Of a stretch of 8,564 nucleotides of DNA, positions 6,279 through 8,564 are shown one piece after another. Under the pieces are notes generated by a model, which was not told where the DNA came from, made no database searches, and worked only from the letters and a program-made list of their open reading frames with translations. Source of the DNA: JAOPZY01 sp036495025 (GTDB lineage Bacteria; Actinomycetota; CADDZG01; JAHWKV01; JAOPZY01); NCBI GenBank assembly GCA_036495025.1, contig DASXNO010000060.1, forward strand, positions 1 through 8,564. Direction: 5' to 3'. Positions within the stretch are counted from its first letter, which is position 1. Each line of letters begins with the position of its first letter. A program made the translations under genes and the position numbers.

Positions 6279-7865
6279 TCAGTGGTGATCCGGGTGTGTC
6301 CTGCGCAAGCGGCCCGCCGTGACCGCCCAGACCGCGCCCCCCGACGGCGGCATCATCCCCATGGGGCCGGCCACCATCGGCCCGGCGGACGAGCCCTGCT
6401 CGGCAGGGGTGCCGCCGATCAGCGCCCGGGTGAGCGCCCCGCCCTCGCTGAGCAACTCGTCGAGCGCCGTGTTCACGTGGGCGTCGGTCACCGTCAGCCG
6501 GCCCGACGCGGCGTGCTCGGGCGCCTCCTCGTGTGCCGCCACCACGGCTGCCTTGCGCATGAGCTCCTTGATGAGCGACGCGGCGACGCCGCTCGTCTTG
6601 GCGACGATCGCGTCCATGTGCTCCAGGCGCAGGTCCAGCCCCCGGCCGAACAGCTCGATGAGTCGCCGGAGCGCCGCGGCGTCCGGCAGCCCGATCTCCA
6701 CCGCGAGGTCGATGCGGCCGGGCCGGGCCGCGAGCGCGGCCTCGAGCAGGTCGGCGCGGTTCGTGGTGAGGACGAAGGAGACCTCGGCGTCCTCTGCGAT
6801 GCCGTCCATCTGGTTGAGCAGCTCGAAGAGGACCGGGTTGCCGAGCGGTGACATGCCGCGGTCCATCGCGACGAGGTCGACGTCCTCCAGGACCACCACG
6901 GACGGCTGCAGCATCCGGGCAAGCGCGGTGGCCGGTTCGATCATCTGCAGGCCCCAGCCGGTCAGGAGGACGACGGTGTGGTCGGTCAGCCGGCTGAGGA
7001 GGTGCCGCACCAGGAGCGTCTTGCCGTTCCCGGGCGGCCCGTACAGCAGCAGCCCTCGTTTCACATGCTGGCCGCTGGCCCGCAGCCGGTCCCGGTGGGT
7101 GGCGATGCCGAGGATCTGCCGCTCGACCGACTCGAGCACGGCCGGCGCGAACACCAGCTCCTCGCGGCCCACGTTCGGCCGGGGGTGGAAGAGGACCGGA
7201 CCGGCTCCCATGACCCCGATGCGCGACTGACCGAACGACAGGACCTGGCCCCGGAACACGTTCAGCTCGACCATGAGCCGGCGCAGCTCGGCAAGCAGCG
7301 ACCGGGCGGGATCCTGGTGCGCGCTCAGGAGCTCGACGCTGATGCCCGTGTCGGGTCCGTGGTGCTCCTGGGCTCCCCGGAGGAGCAGGACGAGCGGCAC
7401 GCCGGCGTCCCGGATGAGGTAGATGCCGAACTGAACGGCGGCCATCGTCTCCTCTGGCCCCACCGCCAGGTTGACGTGGTCCACCGACCCGAGCCCGACG
7501 CCGGTGTGCTCACCCATCTCGATGAGGTCGGACAGGGAGCCGTAGTGGCGCTGCTGGCCCGAGAGCCCGATGAGCTCGTGGCTGCGGTCGCCGGACCGGA
7601 GATAGGCGTCGAGGGCGACGGCCACGTTGGCGTGGTCGTAGGGCGGAAAGGTTTCCGAGATGATCGGCATCGCCCGGCAGTCGGCGCCGAGATGGGCGTC
7701 GAGTGTCTGCTTGAGCGGGGAGGTGGTGCCGGCCTGGGCAGCGACCTCCATGTGCTGGAGGAACCCCTCGAAGAGCCGGGCGAACTGGGCGACGTCGGCG
7801 TCCACGCCCGAGAGCATACCGATCGCCTGCCCCATCTGCCCTGACGTCACCGCGATGGGTGACAC
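6279..7865 (-). CDS. AAA+ ATPase with unrecognised N-terminal half (528 aa from GTG)
   Basis: A single classical AAA module occupies about 235-470. It has Walker A GPPGNGKT (276-283), Walker B VVVLEDVD (323-330), sensor-1 Asn in TTNR (367-370) and the arginine-finger region ARPGRID (380-386), followed by the helical lid. These match the AAA group that includes Cdc48-like and proteasome-activating ATPases, ring machines that remodel or unfold protein complexes. Residues 1-230 form a domain I cannot assign. It has a helical start, an alpha/beta stretch with DHVNLAV (129-135) and IRDAGVPLVLLLRGA (151-165), and a possible beta-rich linker (205-240). The C-terminus (485-528) is a Gly/Pro/Met-rich tail ending in THPDHH. 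The GTG at 7865 has no Shine-Dalgarno. A much better start signal lies upstream in another frame (see 7866-7998). The stop is 4 bp from that of the convergent phosphatase gene. The cellular target is unknown. Confidence 0.9.
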   Translation of the reverse strand: MSPIAVTSGQMGQAIGMLSGVDADVAQFARLFEGFLQHMEVAAQAGTTSPLKQTLDAHLGADCRAMPIISETFPPYDHANVAVALDAYLRSGDRSHELIGLSGQQRHYGSLSDLIEMGEHTGVGLGSVDHVNLAVGPEETMAAVQFGIYLIRDAGVPLVLLLRGAQEHHGPDTGISVELLSAHQDPARSLLAELRRLMVELNVFRGQVLSFGQSRIGVMGAGPVLFHPRPNVGREELVFAPAVLESVERQILGIATHRDRLRASGQHVKRGLLLYGPPGNGKTLLVRHLLSRLTDHTVVLLTGWGLQMIEPATALARMLQPSVVVLEDVDLVAMDRGMSPLGNPVLFELLNQMDGIAEDAEVSFVLTTNRADLLEAALAARPGRIDLAVEIGLPDAAALRRLIELFGRGLDLRLEHMDAIVAKTSGVAASLIKELMRKAAVVAAHEEAPEHAASGRLTVTDAHVNTALDELLSEGGALTRALIGGTPAEQGSSAGPMVAGPMGMMPPSGGAVWAVTAGRLRRTHPDHH

Positions 7866-7998
7866 GACGAACGCCGCTGCGGCCGGCGAGGCAACGACGG
7901 ACGGTCCCGTTGGGCCCGTTGCGCTTCGTTCGGGCCGGTCCCCTAGCCCGAGTGCCCTCCGAGAAATGACCCTTTCTCGTCATTGGGATCCCCTCCAT
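7866..7998 (-). other. Possible true 5' end of the AAA gene, out of frame (suspected frameshift)
   Basis: On the minus strand GGAGGGG (complement of 7990-7996) stands 6 nt before an ATG (complement of 7981-7983). This is the best translation start in the neighbourhood, better than anything at the GTG at 7865. The frame begins MTRKGHFSEGTRARG and is offset by 118 nt, one base out of phase with the AAA frame. The AAA frame itself stays open upstream to a stop at 7980-7982 but offers no ATG, GTG or TTG there. Its peptide in that stretch (GPTGPSVVASPAAAAFVV) also looks like plausible protein. A one-base difference in 7866-7980 would join this start to the ATPase and add about 39 residues. Alternatives are a separate short upstream frame, a sequencing error, or a non-standard ATT start in the AAA frame (complement of 7965-7967). 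Confidence 0.4.
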
Positions 7999-8050
7999 CC
8001 TTGCCGATCATCAGATCAAGCACGACGCAGGGATTGCGCCGAGGACCGTC

Positions 8051-8130
8051 GCTTTCATCCGGCGCCTTGAGGGGCGCCTCGGGCGCTTTCATCCGGCGCC
8101 TTGAGGGGCGCCTCGGGCGCTTTCATCCGG
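8051..8130. repeat. Perfect 34-bp tandem repeat, 2 full copies plus 12 bp of a third
   Basis: The unit at 8051-8084 is repeated without mismatch at 8085-8118, and the first 12 bases (GCTTTCATCCGG) recur at 8119-8130. Each full unit contains GGCGCC twice (8061-8066 and 8073-8078 in copy 1), which can form a 6-bp hairpin around TTGAGG. The copies abut with no spacer, so this is not a CRISPR array. The repeat fills part of the 233-bp divergent gap between the AAA and TadE-like genes. It could be a recent duplication, a slippage site or a multi-copy regulatory site. No conventional promoter was seen in this gap. Confidence 0.93.
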
Positions 8131-8154
8131 TGGGGGCGCAGCCTGCCCCGGATG
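8124..8154 (+). promoter_or_regulatory. Hairpin fused to the last repeat copy, upstream of the TadE-like gene
   Basis: CATCCGG (8124-8130), part of the third partial repeat, pairs exactly with CCGGATG (8148-8154). A GGC/GCC pairing is also possible inside the loop. No T-run follows. It lies 62 bp before the start codon of the TadE-like gene, so it may be a 5'-UTR structure or an operator. Confidence 0.4.
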
Positions 8155-8216
8155 CGCCGTTGGTCGTCGAGGCCCGTCGAGGCAACCAAACCGAGCACAA
8201 GAGGCAGGAGGTCAGG

Positions 8217-8564
8217 ATGCAGCGGTTCCGGCGCAGGCGAGGTGACGATCGCGGCACGGCCGCCCTCGAGCTCGCCCTGGTCCTTCCCATCTTTCTCATC
8301 CTGATCTACGGGGGTCTGTCGTTCGGTCTGGCGATGTCCGCCAAGGGCTCGATCACGGAGGCCGCCGCGGAAGGGGCTCGAGCGGCAGTCGGTGCCTCGG
8401 TGATCGCCGCCGACAACGGCAGCCAGTGTGCGGCCTACACGCGCACCGCGCAGGCCCAGGCGGTGCAGGCGCTGAAGGGCCTCGGATCCGCGTCGTCCTA
8501 CGCGGTCGTCACGCCGACCGCCGGGATGGTCGCGGGGGGACCGTGCGTGGACAGCGCCACCTCG
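8217..8564 (+). CDS. TadE/TadG-like pseudopilin, N-terminal part (runs off the window)
   Basis: The ATG at 8217 has a near-ideal AGGAGG (8206-8211) 5 nt upstream. The first 116 residues are visible and the frame is still open at the window edge. The protein starts with a basic segment (RFRRRRGDDRG, 3-13), then GTAALELALVLPIFLILIYGG (13-33). This is the hallmark of TadE-like proteins: a short positive leader, a conserved Glu (18) a few residues into the helix, and one long N-terminal membrane helix reaching about residue 40. The rest is Ala-rich and faces outside, with Cys71 and Cys110 possibly forming a disulfide. TadE and TadG are minor pseudopilins of Tad/Flp pilus and secretion systems, where TadE is processed by a prepilin peptidase. 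Many high-GC genomes also encode stand-alone relatives. Further tad-like genes might follow downstream, outside this window. Confidence 0.85.
   Translation, partial: MQRFRRRRGDDRGTAALELALVLPIFLILIYGGLSFGLAMSAKGSITEAAAEGARAAVGASVIAADNGSQCAAYTRTAQAQAVQALKGLGSASSYAVVTPTAGMVAGGPCVDSATS

Noticed and set aside
6319..7844. Long plus-strand frames opposite the AAA gene
   Set aside because: They are antisense shadows. Walker A, Walker B and sensor motifs are all on the minus strand.
8051..8130. CRISPR-like array
   Set aside because: Repeats abut without spacers and there are only about 2.4 copies. No cas genes were seen.
8101..8304. 67-codon plus-strand frame overlapping the TadE-like start
   Set aside because: It is Arg/Ser-rich, begins inside the repeat, and overlaps the TadE-like gene, which has an AGGAGG site and a typical TadE N-terminus.

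Overview
The window is high-GC (my estimate, not counted) and densely coding on both strands, with GTG and TTG starts beside ATG. It carries a Tat-exported phosphatase, a deazaflavin (F420)-type nitroreductase-fold protein and a TadE-like pseudopilin. This suits a high-GC Gram-positive or monoderm bacterium, most likely Actinomycetota or a Chloroflexota relative. No rRNA, tRNA or marker gene is present to settle this.

Layout. (1) 1-3994 is a cation and metal transport neighbourhood. It holds the 3' part of a P-type cation ATPase (+), a 122-aa membrane protein (+), a convergent 84-aa paralogue of that protein (-), a 33-aa single-span microprotein (+), and a divergent Nramp-family transporter (-). 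(2) 4020-4436 (-) is a small Ddn/DUF385-like protein, 25 bp upstream of Nramp on the same strand and probably co-transcribed with it. (3) 4574-6274 (+) is a Tat-exported purple-acid-phosphatase-like metallophosphoesterase, divergent from the Ddn-like gene. (4) 6279-7865 (-) is an AAA+ ATPase with an unrecognised N-terminal half. It converges on the phosphatase gene with 4 bp between the stop codons. Its start is uncertain, because the best Shine-Dalgarno/ATG lies 118 nt upstream in a different frame. (5) 7984-8216 is a gene-poor divergent region with a perfect 34-bp tandem duplication plus a third partial copy, which leads into a strong hairpin. (6) 8217 to the window edge (+) is a TadE-like pseudopilin, truncated by the window.

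How the parts may work together. The most interesting signal is in region 1. Two small membrane proteins share an LPxxER...YAGxGxMAA...DW core (about 17 of 39 residues identical by eye). They sit tail to tail between an ion-pumping ATPase and an Nramp-like transporter, and a 33-aa single-helix peptide is encoded next to them. I infer, without proof, that these are accessory or regulatory microproteins for the transporters, comparable in concept to KdpF, MntS or sarcolipin. The Nramp protein itself lacks the canonical Asn and Met metal ligands, so its substrate should not be assumed to be Mn2+ or Fe2+.
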